Shown here: positions 10,272 through 18,740 of the stretch, in pieces
Numbering within the stretch: position 1 is the stretch's first letter
Layout of the letters: the number at the start of each line of letters is the position of its first letter
DNA from: Candidatus Kaistia colombiensis
GTDB taxonomy: Bacteria; Pseudomonadota; Alphaproteobacteria; Rhizobiales; Kaistiaceae
NCBI GenBank assembly: GCA_029203105.1
Contig: CP119318.1
Location: 4,788,501-4,852,500 of the forward strand
Length of the DNA stretch: 64,000 nt
Direction of reading: 5' to 3'
Notes under the pieces: model-generated
What the model was told of the DNA's origin: nothing
The model's database searches: none
The model's input: only the letters and a program-made list of their open reading frames with translations
Made by a program: the position numbers and the translations under genes

Positions 10272-12098
10272 TCAGGCGGCGTCCTCGCGGAACTGCAGCC
10301 GCGCCAGCCGCGCATAGAGGCCGCCCTGCCGCACGAGGGAATCATGCGTCCCCTCCTCGACGATCGCGCCGCCATCCATGACGAGGATGCGGTCGGCGCT
10401 CAGGATGGTCGCCAGGCGATGGGCGATGACGATCGTCGTGCGGCCGGCCATCAGCGGGTCGAGCGCCGACTGAACCGCCACCTCGCTCTCGGCGTCGAGG
10501 GCCGAAGTCGCCTCGTCGAGCAGCAGGATCGGCGCATCCTTCAGGATGGCGCGGGCGATGGCGATGCGCTGGCGCTGACCACCGGACAGCGTCACGCCGC
10601 GCTCGCCAAGCTCCGTCTCATAGCCTTGCGGAAGCGTGGACAGGAACCCGTCGGCATGGGCGGAGACCGCCGCCTGCTCGACCGCGGCGCGATCCGCGCC
10701 GGGCCGGCCGATGGCGATGTTCTCGGCGGCGCTGGCGGCGAAGACCACCGTATCCTGCGGCACGATGGCGATGTGACGGCGCAGCGCCAGCGGATCGAGA
10801 TCGCGGATGTCGACGCCGTCCAGCGTCACGCGGCCATGCTGCGGATCGTAGAAGCGCAGCATCAGGTTGAAGAGCGTGCTCTTGCCGGCGCCGGAGGGCC
10901 CGACGACGGCGACCCGCTCGCCCGGCTCGACCCGGAAACCGACATGGCGGATGGCGGCGCCGCGGCCGCCTTCCGGATATTCAAAGCCGACATTCTCGAA
11001 GGCGAGGCCGCCGCGGACCGGCTCGGCGAGCCGCGCCGGCCGGGCCGGAGCGGCGATCGACGGCTGCTCCGCCAGAATCTCGGCCAGCCGCTCGGCCGCG
11101 CCGGTGGCATTGGAAATGTCGCCCCAGACCTGCGAAAGCTCGCCGAGCGCGCCGGCGCCGATCACCGCATAGATGAGAAACTGGCCGAGCGTTCCGGGCG
11201 TCATCCGGCCGGCGAGCACGTCCTGCGCGCCCCACCACAGTACCGCCACCATGCTGGCGAAAACCATGAAGATGCCGAAGCCGGTGAGCGCGGCGCGGGC
11301 CACCGTCGAGTTACGGGCCGCGACGAAAGCGCCCTCGACGCTGCCGGCGAATCGGCGCGCCACTGTCGCCTCGGCCGTGAAGGCCTGGACGATGCGGATC
11401 GCGCCAATGGCTTCCGAGGCATAGGCGGAGGCATCCGCCAGCATGTCCTGCGCCCTGCGCGAGCGCAGCCGCACCCGGCGGCCGAAGCCGACCAGCGGCA
11501 GCACGACGATCGGCAGCGCGATCAGGACCAGGCCGGAAAGCTTCGGGCTGGTGACGATCATCATCGCCACGCCACCGAGGAACATCACCAGATTGCGTAG
11601 CGCGATCGAGATGTTGGCGCCGGCAACCGCCTTGATCTGGGTCGTGTCGGCCGTCAGCCGCGAGGCGATCTCGCCGGAGCGGTTGCGGTCGAAGAAATCG
11701 ATGCCGAGCGCGGAAAGATGGCGGAAGACGTCGGCGCGGAGGTCGGCGACCACGCGCTCGCCGAGCCAGGTGACGAAATAGAAGCGCAGGCTGGAGGCGG
11801 CCGCCAGCACGGCGACGACGCCGATCAGCGCCATGAAATAGACGTTGATGGCCCCGGCGCTGTCGGCGGTGAAGCCGTGGTCGATCATGCGGCGCACGGC
11901 CAGCGGCACCGTCAAGGTCGCCAGCGCCGCCATGACGAGCGCGAGGATGGCCCCGACCAGTTGCGGTTTGCGGCGCAGCACATAGGGCAGCAGCATCGCC
12001 AGCGGCCGCAGCGAACGGCGCCCGTTTCGTGCAGCGTCAGGGGCTCTTGCAGCGCCTGCGGCGTCGCTCGGTATTGCGTCTCGGTCCGCCATCGGCAC
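10272..12098 (-). CDS. ABC exporter, fused permease/ATPase (MsbA-like)
   Basis: A 608-residue half-transporter of the inner membrane. Residues about 30-320 carry six membrane helices of the type I exporter fold (LLPYVLRRKPQLVGAILALV, FYFVTWLGERVVADLRADVF and so on). The ATPase domain has Walker A VGPSGAGKST, signature LSGGQRQRIAIARAI, Walker B ILLLDEATSALD and the H-loop VIAHRL. Substrates of this group range from lipids to peptides and cannot be told from sequence. The start may be ATG 12098 or ATG 12092. It is divergent from rpmE. A second exporter of the same kind lies at 24572-26461. Confidence 0.92.
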   Translation of the reverse strand: MPMADRDAIPSDAAGAARAPDAARNGRRSLRPLAMLLPYVLRRKPQLVGAILALVMAALATLTVPLAVRRMIDHGFTADSAGAINVYFMALIGVVAVLAAASSLRFYFVTWLGERVVADLRADVFRHLSALGIDFFDRNRSGEIASRLTADTTQIKAVAGANISIALRNLVMFLGGVAMMIVTSPKLSGLVLIALPIVVLPLVGFGRRVRLRSRRAQDMLADASAYASEAIGAIRIVQAFTAEATVARRFAGSVEGAFVAARNSTVARAALTGFGIFMVFASMVAVLWWGAQDVLAGRMTPGTLGQFLIYAVIGAGALGELSQVWGDISNATGAAERLAEILAEQPSIAAPARPARLAEPVRGGLAFENVGFEYPEGGRGAAIRHVGFRVEPGERVAVVGPSGAGKSTLFNLMLRFYDPQHGRVTLDGVDIRDLDPLALRRHIAIVPQDTVVFAASAAENIAIGRPGADRAAVEQAAVSAHADGFLSTLPQGYETELGERGVTLSGGQRQRIAIARAILKDAPILLLDEATSALDAESEVAVQSALDPLMAGRTTIVIAHRLATILSADRILVMDGGAIVEEGTHDSLVRQGGLYARLARLQFREDAA

Positions 12099-12328
12099 CC
12101 GTCTCAGTCATTCGCGGAGGCGATCGCCTCGATGGCGCCTAGATGCACCGATGGCGGCGGCGTTTCAAGGCAAGCCGCCTCTTGTGCCGACCGGAACGCT
12201 GGGCTATATCGTCGCCCCACAGGACGGCCCGTCGCAAGCAGCCGTTTTCCCCATTGATCAGGACGGCGCTTTCGCTTTGGCGGGCGACGACCAGGCGGTC
12301 CAACGGACCGAGCCGCGAGGACCAGACA

Positions 12329-12553
12329 ATGAAGAATGGCATTCATCCCGACTACCACACGATCAAGGTCGTGATGACGAACGGCACCGAGTATCTGACC
12401 AAGTCCACCTATGGTGAAGAAGGCGCGGTCATGAATCTCGACATCGACCCGACGACGCACCCGGCCTGGACCGGCGGCAACCAGACCCTGCTCGACCGCG
12501 CCGGCCGCGTCTCGCGCTTCAACAACAAGTTCAAGGGCTTCATGGGCGGCTAA
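12329..12553 (+). CDS. rpmE: 50S ribosomal protein L31 (zinc-free form)
   Basis: A 74-residue ribosomal protein, [20 protein letters not shown] through to [12 protein letters not shown], matching the alphaproteobacterial L31. It has no cysteine, so the zinc-binding C-type motif is missing; this is the C-minus form that does not need zinc. The ATG at 12329 was chosen over an upstream in-frame ATG because the family starts here. A perfect Rho-independent terminator follows 28 bases after the stop. Confidence 0.97.
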   Translation: MKNGIHPDYHTIKVVMTNGTEYLTKSTYGEEGAVMNLDIDPTTHPAWTGGNQTLLDRAGRVSRFNNKFKGFMGG

Positions 12554-12580
12554 TTCGCCCGTTCGAAGCGCGGACAAGAA

Positions 12581-12608
12581 AAAACCCCGGTCTCTGGCCG
12601 GGGTTTTT
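12581..12608 (+). terminator. Terminator of rpmE
   Basis: AAAACCCCGG pairs with CCGGGGTTTT, followed by a further T; a textbook Rho-independent terminator. Confidence 0.9.
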
Positions 12609-12690
12609 GTTTGCCTGGAGGTGGGGTGGCGGGACGCGAGGCCGGCGAAGGCGCGACGCGCTCCGGACCCTGCTCCGGTCGCGCTTGCAT

Positions 12691-12726
12691 CGCGCGAACC
12701 GGTGTCCACTCGCTTGAGAGCGTCTT
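12691..12726 (+). repeat. Dispersed intergenic repeat, copy 2 (diverged)
   Basis: GCGCGAACCGGTGTCCACTC then GCTTGAGAGCGTC. It matches the core of the copies at 1571-1619 and 44325-44375 with several changes and touches the rcdA stop codon. Confidence 0.55.
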
Positions 12727-13252
12727 ACTCGCCGCCCGAGCCGAAAGCGCGCGCCAACTGACCGAGCTGGCGGCTGACCGGGTTCTCGGCCGGCTCGTCG
12801 GCATTGGCGGCGTTGTACATGGCATCGTCGAGGCGGATGACGCGCTCCTGCAGCCGCACCGAATGCTCGATCAGCTCGCGCAGCCGCAGCGGCAGCTCCT
12901 CCCAGTTCGGCCCCTCGGTCAGCGTGCCGAAGCCGCGCAGCCGCACCTTGGCCTTTTCCGTCCCCGCCTGCTCGAAGGTCATCTCGCCCTCGTTGACGGC
13001 GCGCTGCAGCAGGAGCCAGGAGGCGATCTGCATCAGCCGCGTGGTCAGGCGCATCGATTCGGTGGCGTAGGTCAGCGACGCGGCGCGCGCGAGGTCGCGC
13101 GAATCGGCCCGGCCATCGCCATCGAGATAGGCTGCCGTCTCCTCGACAAGCAGCATCCCTTCCCGGAAAAGCCCCCGGAAAGTATCAGAAAACGCAAACC
13201 GCCTGCCGAAAACGACCGGCGCATCGATTTGCCCAGGGCTATCGTCTGTCAT
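12725..13252 (-). CDS. rcdA: RcdA-family protease adaptor (DUF1465)
   Basis: About 175 residues from ATG 13252 (MTDDSPGQIDAPVVFGRRFA); the longer in-frame start at 13345 adds a low-quality leader overlapping a hairpin. The core FSDTFRGLFREGMLLVEETA, SLTYATESMRLTTRLMQIAS and LPLRLRELIEHSVRLQERVI matches DUF1465, the family of Caulobacter RcdA. RcdA helps deliver CtrA and other substrates to ClpXP at the cell pole, together with CpdR. A cpdR homologue is at 58127-58485 in this window. A CtrA-like half-site pair lies about 200 bases upstream. Confidence 0.85.
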   Translation of the reverse strand: MTDDSPGQIDAPVVFGRRFAFSDTFRGLFREGMLLVEETAAYLDGDGRADSRDLARAASLTYATESMRLTTRLMQIASWLLLQRAVNEGEMTFEQAGTEKAKVRLRGFGTLTEGPNWEELPLRLRELIEHSVRLQERVIRLDDAMYNAANADEPAENPVSRQLGQLARAFGSGGE

Positions 13253-13348
13253 GAAGCCATTCCGCTGCGCAGCCGCGCTCGCCCACCAGGGTGCAAGCGG
13301 GGCGCAAGTTTTCCGGATTTTGACGCTTGCGAGGACGGAAGTCAAAAA

Positions 13349-13371
13349 AAGAGCCGCGATGAACGGCTCTT
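13349..13371 (-). terminator. Minus-strand terminator upstream of rcdA
   Basis: AAGAGCCG (13349-13356) pairs with CGGCTCTT (13364-13371). Read on the minus strand the stem is followed by a run of seven T, as for a Rho-independent terminator of a transcript coming from DUF1192. Confidence 0.75.
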
Positions 13372-13454
13372 ATAGGCGACAGAGGGAGGAGTCCAACAAA
13401 GGCATATCACTCACATCCGGATCGCCGGATCCCGCCATTAAGGCTCTCGAAACC

Positions 13455-13469
13455 TTAACGGATCGTTAA
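13455..13469. promoter_or_regulatory. Possible CtrA box (TTAA-N7-TTAA)
   Basis: TTAACGGATCGTTAA gives two TTAA half-sites with exactly seven bases between them, the spacing of the CtrA consensus TTAA-N7-TTAAC; the final C is absent on both strands. It lies just after the DUF1192 stop and upstream of rcdA. In Caulobacter rcdA is controlled by CtrA. Confidence 0.4.
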
Positions 13470-13492
13470 TGCCGGCCGGAGCGCCGCGGCGC

Positions 13493-13684
13493 TCACGTCT
13501 TGAAGAAGGACGAGGCGGCGTCCCGCGAAGCCGCCTTGGCCGTGATCGCCTCGCGGAGCCGCAGGACCTCCGCCTCGAGCAAGGCGATCCGATCGGTGAG
13601 CTCGTCGATCGAGAGTCGCCCGAGATCCTCGCCGATCCGGTGCGGAGCCGGCTTTTCCACCGGTGCGTCGTCGAAGAGAGCCAT
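13493..13684 (-). CDS. DUF1192-family small protein
   Basis: A 63-residue protein from ATG 13684 (MALFDDAPVEKPAPHRIGED). The conserved LGRLSIDELTDRIALLEAEVLRLREAI is a coiled coil typical of DUF1192, followed by a short serine-rich tail ending SSFFKT. Function is unknown. The gene commonly sits between a quinone oxidoreductase gene and a DUF1465 gene in alphaproteobacteria, as here. It is divergent from the oxidoreductase at 13783. Confidence 0.8.
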   Translation of the reverse strand: MALFDDAPVEKPAPHRIGEDLGRLSIDELTDRIALLEAEVLRLREAITAKAASRDAASSFFKT

Positions 13685-13782
13685 GATGCGCTCCATCTCG
13701 TTTTCAGGTCCCGTCTGGTCCAAAGATAGCAAGATCGAATCGGCCTTTGCCAGTCAGGGCGCCGAAGCCGCAGGAGACACCG

Positions 13783-14781
13783 ATGAACGCTGTTCCCGAA
13801 ACCATGACCGCCATCGCCATTTCCGAACCGGGCGGGCCGGGCGTCCTGCAGCCGACCCAGCGCCCGGTGCCGCATCCCTTCGAGCACGAGATCCTGATCA
13901 AGGTGGCGGCCGCTGGCGTCAATCGTCCGGACGTCGCGCAGCGCCAGGGCCATTATCCGCCGCCCAAGGGCGCCTCCGATCTGCCGGGGCTGGAGGTAGC
14001 CGGCCATGTCGTCGCGCTCGGCCGCAATGTCTCCGGCTTCGCGATCGGCGATGCGGTGACGGCGCTCGTCGCCGGCGGCGGCTACGCCGAATATGTCGCG
14101 GTCCACGAGACGAACGCCCTGCCCGTGCCGAAGGGCCTCAGCCTGATCGAGGCGGCCGCCCTGCCCGAGACCTTCTTCACGGTCTGGCACAATGTCTTCG
14201 AGCGCTGCGGCCTGAAGGCGGGCGACGTGTTTCTCGTGCATGGCGGCGCCTCCGGCATCGGCACGACGGCGATCCAGCTGGCGAAGGCGTTTGGCGCGAC
14301 GGTGCTGGCGACGGCCGGTTCGGCGGAAAAATGCGCCGCCTGCGTCGAGCTGGGGGCGAGCCGCGCCATCAACTATCAGCTGGAAGATTTCGTCAGCGTC
14401 GTGAAGGAAGCAACCGAGGGCCATGGCGCCGACGTCATCCTCGACATGGTGGGCGGCGACTATATCGAACGGAACTTCGACGCCGCCGCCTTTGACGGCC
14501 ATATCGGGCAGATCGCTTTCCTGAACGGGCCGATCGCCGACGTCAATTTCACCCGCCTGCTGGTCAAGCGCCTGACGCTGACCGGATCGACGCTGCGCCC
14601 GCGCACGGTGGCCTTCAAGGCGGGCATTGCCGACGCGCTGCGGCAGAAGGTGTGGCCGCTGATCGAGCGGGGCGAGGTGCTGCCGCGCATCGACGCGACC
14701 TTTCCCCTGGCGCAGGCGGCAGAAGCGCATCGCCGGATGGAGAGCTCCGGCCATATCGGCAAGATCGTCCTGACGCTTTGA
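13783..14781 (+). CDS. NAD(P)H-quinone oxidoreductase, PIG3/zinc-free MDR type
   Basis: A 332-residue medium-chain reductase from ATG 13783, with GGAGA upstream. The N-terminal GroES-like part contains AAGVNRPDVAQRQGHYPPPKG, typical of the PIG3 quinone reductases (TIGR02824). The Rossmann domain starts VFLVHGGASGIGTTAIQLAK. Zinc ligands of alcohol dehydrogenases are absent. It would reduce quinones with NADPH in the cytoplasm. It is divergent from DUF1192. Confidence 0.92.
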   Translation: MNAVPETMTAIAISEPGGPGVLQPTQRPVPHPFEHEILIKVAAAGVNRPDVAQRQGHYPPPKGASDLPGLEVAGHVVALGRNVSGFAIGDAVTALVAGGGYAEYVAVHETNALPVPKGLSLIEAAALPETFFTVWHNVFERCGLKAGDVFLVHGGASGIGTTAIQLAKAFGATVLATAGSAEKCAACVELGASRAINYQLEDFVSVVKEATEGHGADVILDMVGGDYIERNFDAAAFDGHIGQIAFLNGPIADVNFTRLLVKRLTLTGSTLRPRTVAFKAGIADALRQKVWPLIERGEVLPRIDATFPLAQAAEAHRRMESSGHIGKIVLTL

Positions 14782-15081
14782 ACGCTGCCCCCGCCCCATG
14801 GCCGCGCTATATGCGTGTCCGATGAAACCAGAACGGGTGAACGCCGTTGCCCTTTCGGGCCCGGACGAAGTTCCGACGCATATCGCAGCGTAACATTCGT
14901 CCGTTCCCGTCGAGATCCGCTGGATAGAGGCTGAATTTCGCGCGCCGCGCCCGAAAGCGCGGCCTGGAGCCAGTAGATTTCGAGACCGCACGAAACGTAA
15001 CCCATCGTTTCCTCTTCGTGGAATGGGTCGATTCGATGTAAGATTGCAGCTGTCGGTGCAGCACGCACCCCGGAGGACAAC
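14782..15081. other. Intergenic region without a recognised gene
   Basis: Three hundred bases between the quinone reductase and a small membrane protein. I see no convincing ORF, RNA gene or strong terminator. A GGAGGA ribosome site for the next gene lies at its end (15072-15077). Confidence 0.5.
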
Positions 15082-15378
15082 ATGCAACGCCAAAATACTT
15101 GGGTTTGGGTCGTCGTCGTCATCATCGTTCTGGTGATCGCCTATTTCTGGTGGAAGTCGCGCACGCATGTTGCGCCGCCGGCCCCCACCGCTGTCGAGAA
15201 GTCGGCGCCGGCCCCTGCTCCGGCCGCCCCGGCAGAAACAGCAAAGCCGGCTGAACCGGCCAAGCCGGCCGAGCCGGCAACGCCTGCTCCGGCTGCACCC
15301 GCCACACCGGCCGAGCCCGCCACGCCCGCTCCGGCGGCCCCGGCTACGCCGGCTGAACCGGCCAAGCCCGCTCCGTAG
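15082..15378 (+). CDS. Small membrane protein with Pro/Ala-rich repeated tail
   Basis: A 98-residue protein. Residues about 7-25 form one membrane helix (VWVVVVIIVLVIAYFWW), followed by basic KSR, so the C-terminus probably faces the periplasm or forms a membrane-anchored rod. The rest is built from repeats of the kind PAEPATPAPAAPATPAEP, similar to TonB-like spacers or cell-wall-spanning rods. No catalytic motif is present. Ribosome site GGAGGA lies a few bases before the ATG. The tandem Pro-Ala coding repeats are length-variable by nature. Function unknown. Confidence 0.7.
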   Translation: MQRQNTWVWVVVVIIVLVIAYFWWKSRTHVAPPAPTAVEKSAPAPAPAAPAETAKPAEPAKPAEPATPAPAAPATPAEPATPAPAAPATPAEPAKPAP

Positions 15379-15601
15379 GCGCGGACCACGATTGCAGCAA
15401 CGCCGGATGCGACCCTGCTCGCATCCGGCAGACGCCCGCCGGGCGTCGACGGATGGGCAACGCCACGCCGCCGCCTCGGCAGGCGCGAAGCATTGTTTGC
15501 GTCGCCGCGGGCAGCGGTCTATATATCGGCCCATTCCCGTCATTCAGACGAATTGCTCTGCTCCTCCGGCCGACCACCGGGCGAGCGACCAGGAGAGAAT
15601 T

Positions 15602-16321
15602 ATGTCGACTATCCCGCTGATGCCGAAGGCAACCGCCGTCTGGCTCGTCGAGAATACCTCTCTCGGCTTCGACCAGATCGCCGATTTCTGCAAGCTGCAC
15701 CCGCTCGAGGTGAAGGCGATCGCGGATGGCGAGGCAGCGCAGACCATCAAGGGACTCGATCCGATCACCACCGGCCAGTTGACGCGCGAGGAAATCGACC
15801 GCGCCCAGAGGGATCCGAAATATCGGCTGAAGATGGCCGAGACGCGCGTCCGCGTGCCGGTGCAGAAGCGCAAGGGTCCGCGCTACACGCCGGTTTCGCG
15901 CCGTCAGGATCGTCCGAACGCCATCCTCTGGCTGCTCCGCAACCATCCGGAGCTCAAGGACGCGGCGATCATGCGCCTGGTCGGCACCACCAAGCCGACG
16001 ATCGATTCGATCCGTGACCGCAGCCACTGGAACTCCGCCAGCCTGACGCCGTCCGACCCGGTCATGCTCGGCCTCTGCTCGCAGATCGATCTCGATTTCG
16101 AGGTCGAGAAGGCCGCCAAGAACGCGCCGCCGCGCGAGCCCGGCGCCGAGGGCGAGACGCTGCTGCCGACGGAAGAGACGACGGCCGCCGACGCGCTCGC
16201 CTCGGCCGCGCTGCGCTCCTATCGCCACGAGGAGCCGAAGCAGGACGAGCTCGACGCCGACGCCGTGTTCGCCAAGCTGAAGTCCCTGAAGGGGCCGGTC
16301 GACGAAGACGACGAGGATTGA
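15602..16321 (+). CDS. trcR: Cell-cycle transcriptional regulator TrcR (DUF1013)
   Basis: A 239-residue cytoplasmic protein. The N-terminus (MSTIPLMPKATAVWLVENTS and LGFDQIADFCKLHPLEVKAI) and the second helix-turn-helix-like block (NAILWLLRNHPELKDAAIMR and LVGTTKPTIDSIRDRSHWN) are the DUF1013 signature. The C-terminal 60 residues are acidic and less conserved. In Caulobacter this family is described as a cell-cycle regulator that binds DNA with RNA polymerase. ATG 15602 follows an AGGAGAG site. A Rho-independent terminator follows at 16388. Confidence 0.85.
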   Translation: MSTIPLMPKATAVWLVENTSLGFDQIADFCKLHPLEVKAIADGEAAQTIKGLDPITTGQLTREEIDRAQRDPKYRLKMAETRVRVPVQKRKGPRYTPVSRRQDRPNAILWLLRNHPELKDAAIMRLVGTTKPTIDSIRDRSHWNSASLTPSDPVMLGLCSQIDLDFEVEKAAKNAPPREPGAEGETLLPTEETTAADALASAALRSYRHEEPKQDELDADAVFAKLKSLKGPVDEDDED

Positions 16322-16387
16322 TCGGCCGGCGGCGCTTGGGAGCGCCGCCGCCGCGCTTCCGTCCGGCACCATGCCGGAACCAGAACG

Positions 16388-16415
16388 AAAGGCCTCGCCA
16401 TCGGCGGGGCCTTTT
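16388..16415 (+). terminator. Terminator after trcR
   Basis: AAAGGCCTCGCC pairs with GGCGGGGCCTTT (one mismatch) and runs into five T. Confidence 0.8.
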
Positions 16416-16627
16416 TCGTGCGGGCAGGCCGAGTCCGCCCGCTGTCGTGATCGCCGATAGCGACTCGGTCGCGAAGAATTGTTCCCTCCGCCCGATTCCG
16501 TTTGAATTCACCGCCTCGCCGCCGGTGGCACGCCCGAATTTCGCCCGAGCGAGTGGAGATCACGGACAGAAAAGGCACACCAAACCGGCCAAAACCAGAA
16601 TTTCCCTTGTTTCGGCGGCGCATCGCT

Positions 16628-16656
16628 TTGACATCACCTCGCCGCTTCTGCTAAGA
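16628..16656 (+). promoter_or_regulatory. Housekeeping-type promoter of rpsU
   Basis: TTGACA (16628-16633) and CTAAGA (16651-16656) with exactly 17 bases between. The expected start near 16663 leaves a leader of about 95 bases before the GTG of rpsU. The 16322-16757 gap otherwise holds only the trcR terminator. Confidence 0.7.
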
Positions 16657-16757
16657 GAGCGACCACAATTGGGACGGTGTTGATAAGCGGCTTTTGTCGC
16701 CCTGCCTCGTCTCCCCCGCGATTTCATCCGGACCGGATCAAGATAGGACGCTCCCGC

Positions 16758-16988
16758 GTGCAGGTACTCGTTCGCGACAATAACGTCGATCAGGCGCTCA
16801 AGGCTCTCAAGAAGAAGATGCAGCGTGAAGGCATCTTCCGCGAGATGAAGCTGCGCAATTTCTATGAGAAGCCCTCCGAGAAGAAGGCCCGCGAGAAGGC
16901 GGAAGCCGTCCGCCGCGCCCGCAAGCTGGCGCGCAAGCGCGCTCAGCGCGAAGGCGGTCTCGTCGCGGCTCCCAAGCCGAAGCGCTGA
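16758..16988 (+). CDS. rpsU: 30S ribosomal protein S21
   Basis: A 76-residue basic protein of the small subunit, beginning at GTG 16758 ([20 protein letters not shown]) and ending in the Arg/Lys-rich stretch [16 protein letters not shown]. The upstream in-frame ATG at 16677 would add a leader not seen in the family, and an AGGA site lies nine bases before the GTG. It has its own promoter and terminator, so it is monocistronic. Confidence 0.96.
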   Translation: MQVLVRDNNVDQALKALKKKMQREGIFREMKLRNFYEKPSEKKAREKAEAVRRARKLARKRAQREGGLVAAPKPKR

Positions 16989-17060
16989 TAGCTGAGGCGA
17001 TGACGGCCGGGGCTGTCTCGCCCTGCTTTCGCCCATCTTTTCGCTTGAAGTTCCAAGGTA

Positions 17061-17092
17061 ACGAGCCCGTTCATTCGGGCTCGTTTCCTTTT
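17061..17092 (+). terminator. Terminator after rpsU
   Basis: ACGAGCCCG pairs with CGGGCTCGT, followed by TTCCTTTTG. Confidence 0.8.
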
Positions 17093-17138
17093 GTCGTCTA
17101 GCGCCCGCTCAATCGCCATGGGCGCCCTTACGGGAGCA

Positions 17139-18020
17139 ATGCCCATGGTGGCGCAGCATCGCCTTTCGCTCGCGGGTCCGGTCTCGAACGGCACGGCCCG
17201 ACCGACGCGGGTGCTGCTGCTGGGCTCCCTCCTCGGGGCGCTGGCTCTGGCCGGATGCCAGACCGCCTCGAACGTCCATGATTTCGACGACGTCGATCGC
17301 GCCATGGGTTCCGAGGCCAACATCTCGTCGCTGAGCTCGGTCGTCGAGCGCAACCCGAGCGATGCCTCCGGCTACAATGTGCGCGGCACGGCGCTCGGCC
17401 GCGCCGGGCGCTACGACCAGGCGCTGGCCGACTTCAACCGGGCGATCGAGATCAATCCGGGCTTCTACCAGGCCTATTCGAACCGTGCCCTGGTGCAACG
17501 CAAGCTGAACCAGAACGGCCAGGCGCTGGCCGACTACAATCGGTCGATCGAACTCAATCCGAGCTACAACGAGGCTTATGTCGGACGCGGCAACCTCTAT
17601 CGCTCGCAGGGCCAGATCGACATGGCGCTCGCCGACTTTTCCAAGGCGATCGAGCTCGAGCCGACCGATCCCAAGGCCTACAACAACCGCGCGCTGATCT
17701 ATCAGGGCCAAGGCCGCCACGACGACGCCATCGCCGATTTCACCGCGTCGATGACCTACGCGCCGAACGCCCCTGCCCCGCATCTCGGCCGCGGTCTCTC
17801 CTATCTCGCGACCGCCGACTACAAGGCGGCGCTCGACGATTTCAATGCCGTTGTCCGCCGCGACAAGGAAAACTATCAGGGCTGGACCAACCAGGGTCTG
17901 GCGCTCGAGAAGCTTGGCGAGCGCGACGCCGCCTTCGCCGCCTTCAACCGCGCCCACACGCTCAATTCCGGCTACGCCCCGGCCCGCGACGGCATGCGCC
18001 GTACCGCCCCCGGCAGCTGA
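17139..18020 (+). CDS. TPR-repeat lipoprotein
   Basis: About 293 residues from ATG 17139, chosen because GGGAG lies three bases before it; ATG 17118 is also possible. A lipoprotein signal ends LLGALALAGC, with the lipobox Cys. Six or more tetratricopeptide units follow, e.g. NPSDASGYNVRGTALGRAGR, NPGFYQAYSNRALVQRKLNQ, NPSYNEAYVGRGNLYRSQGQ and EPTDPKAYNNRALIYQGQGR. Such proteins act as envelope scaffolds (NlpI-like). The terminal repeat ends at AFNRAHTLN. Monocistronic by position, and convergent with the GNAT gene. The exact partner is unknown. Confidence 0.88.
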   Translation: MPMVAQHRLSLAGPVSNGTARPTRVLLLGSLLGALALAGCQTASNVHDFDDVDRAMGSEANISSLSSVVERNPSDASGYNVRGTALGRAGRYDQALADFNRAIEINPGFYQAYSNRALVQRKLNQNGQALADYNRSIELNPSYNEAYVGRGNLYRSQGQIDMALADFSKAIELEPTDPKAYNNRALIYQGQGRHDDAIADFTASMTYAPNAPAPHLGRGLSYLATADYKAALDDFNAVVRRDKENYQGWTNQGLALEKLGERDAAFAAFNRAHTLNSGYAPARDGMRRTAPGS

Positions 18021-18125
18021 GGCACCCGTCAAGCACGGATCGCTGAAGCACGGACCGACATCCGGCCCTTCGTTCCAGCACTTCGGCCGAAGTCAGCCCG
18101 CCGGCGACGTCGCAGGCGTATCGGG

Positions 18126-18641
18126 CTATTCGGCCAGGTCCAGCGACAGCAACACCTCGTCATAGAACGCGTCGTCGATGCGCAGCGCTTTCGACAGCGT
18201 GCCATAATGCCGGAATCCGAGGCTCTCATAGAGCCCCCGAGCCGAGTCGTTGCCGCTGGTGACACCCGCCTCCAGCACGAGGACGTGCTGCCGCGCATGC
18301 GCGACGATCTGCTCGACCAACCGCCTGGCAATCCCCCTCCCCCTCTGGTCCGCCTCGACGAAGACGCCCCAGAGCAGGCCGCGATGACGCCGCTTCGGTC
18401 CTGACAGGGCGGCGAAGCCGGCCATGCCCACCATCTCCTCGCCGGCGAACGCCGCGAAGACGGCGCTGGGTGCCGCCACGAGCCGCGCCCGCAGCATCTC
18501 GTCGGTCAGGGCGGCATCCTCCTCATAGCTGGAGGCAAACGCCGTCGGCGCGCTCACCAGCGCCTTGAGACGGAGCGCCCGAAAGCCGCCCGCATCCTCG
18601 GCCCCGAGCTGGCGGATCGTCACCGCTGGCTGCCTCATCAT
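18126..18641 (-). CDS. GNAT-family N-acetyltransferase
   Basis: A 171-residue protein with the GNAT core. The acetyl-CoA pyrophosphate loop is ADQRGRGIARRLVEQIVAHA (Q/RxxGxG/A pattern). Strand 4 before it is HRGLLWGVFVEA, and the later SGNDSARGLYESLGFRHYGT is the usual C-terminal block. The acceptor substrate cannot be predicted. The gene is followed by nothing on its own strand before the TPR gene, with which it converges. Confidence 0.9.
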   Translation of the reverse strand: MMRQPAVTIRQLGAEDAGGFRALRLKALVSAPTAFASSYEEDAALTDEMLRARLVAAPSAVFAAFAGEEMVGMAGFAALSGPKRRHRGLLWGVFVEADQRGRGIARRLVEQIVAHARQHVLVLEAGVTSGNDSARGLYESLGFRHYGTLSKALRIDDAFYDEVLLSLDLAE

Positions 18642-18690
18642 CGTGCTTTCCTCTCCTCGTCCCGCCGCTTCCCGGCGGCTTCGTTCACGA

Positions 18691-18716
18691 AAAAGGCCGC
18701 CCGGAGGCGGCCTTTT
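18691..18716 (-). terminator. Terminator of the pnt operon
   Basis: AAAAGGCCGCC pairs with GGCGGCCTTTT, loop CGGA. On the minus strand it lies 24 bases after the pntB stop and ends in T, so it closes the pnt operon. Confidence 0.8.
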
Positions 18717-18740
18717 CCAACTCGCGCAGGGCGCCGGAAT

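Noticed and set aside
13438..15543. A 701-codon minus-strand frame
   Set aside because: It runs through DUF1192, the quinone reductase and the Pro-rich gene in antisense; Arg-rich low-complexity sequence.
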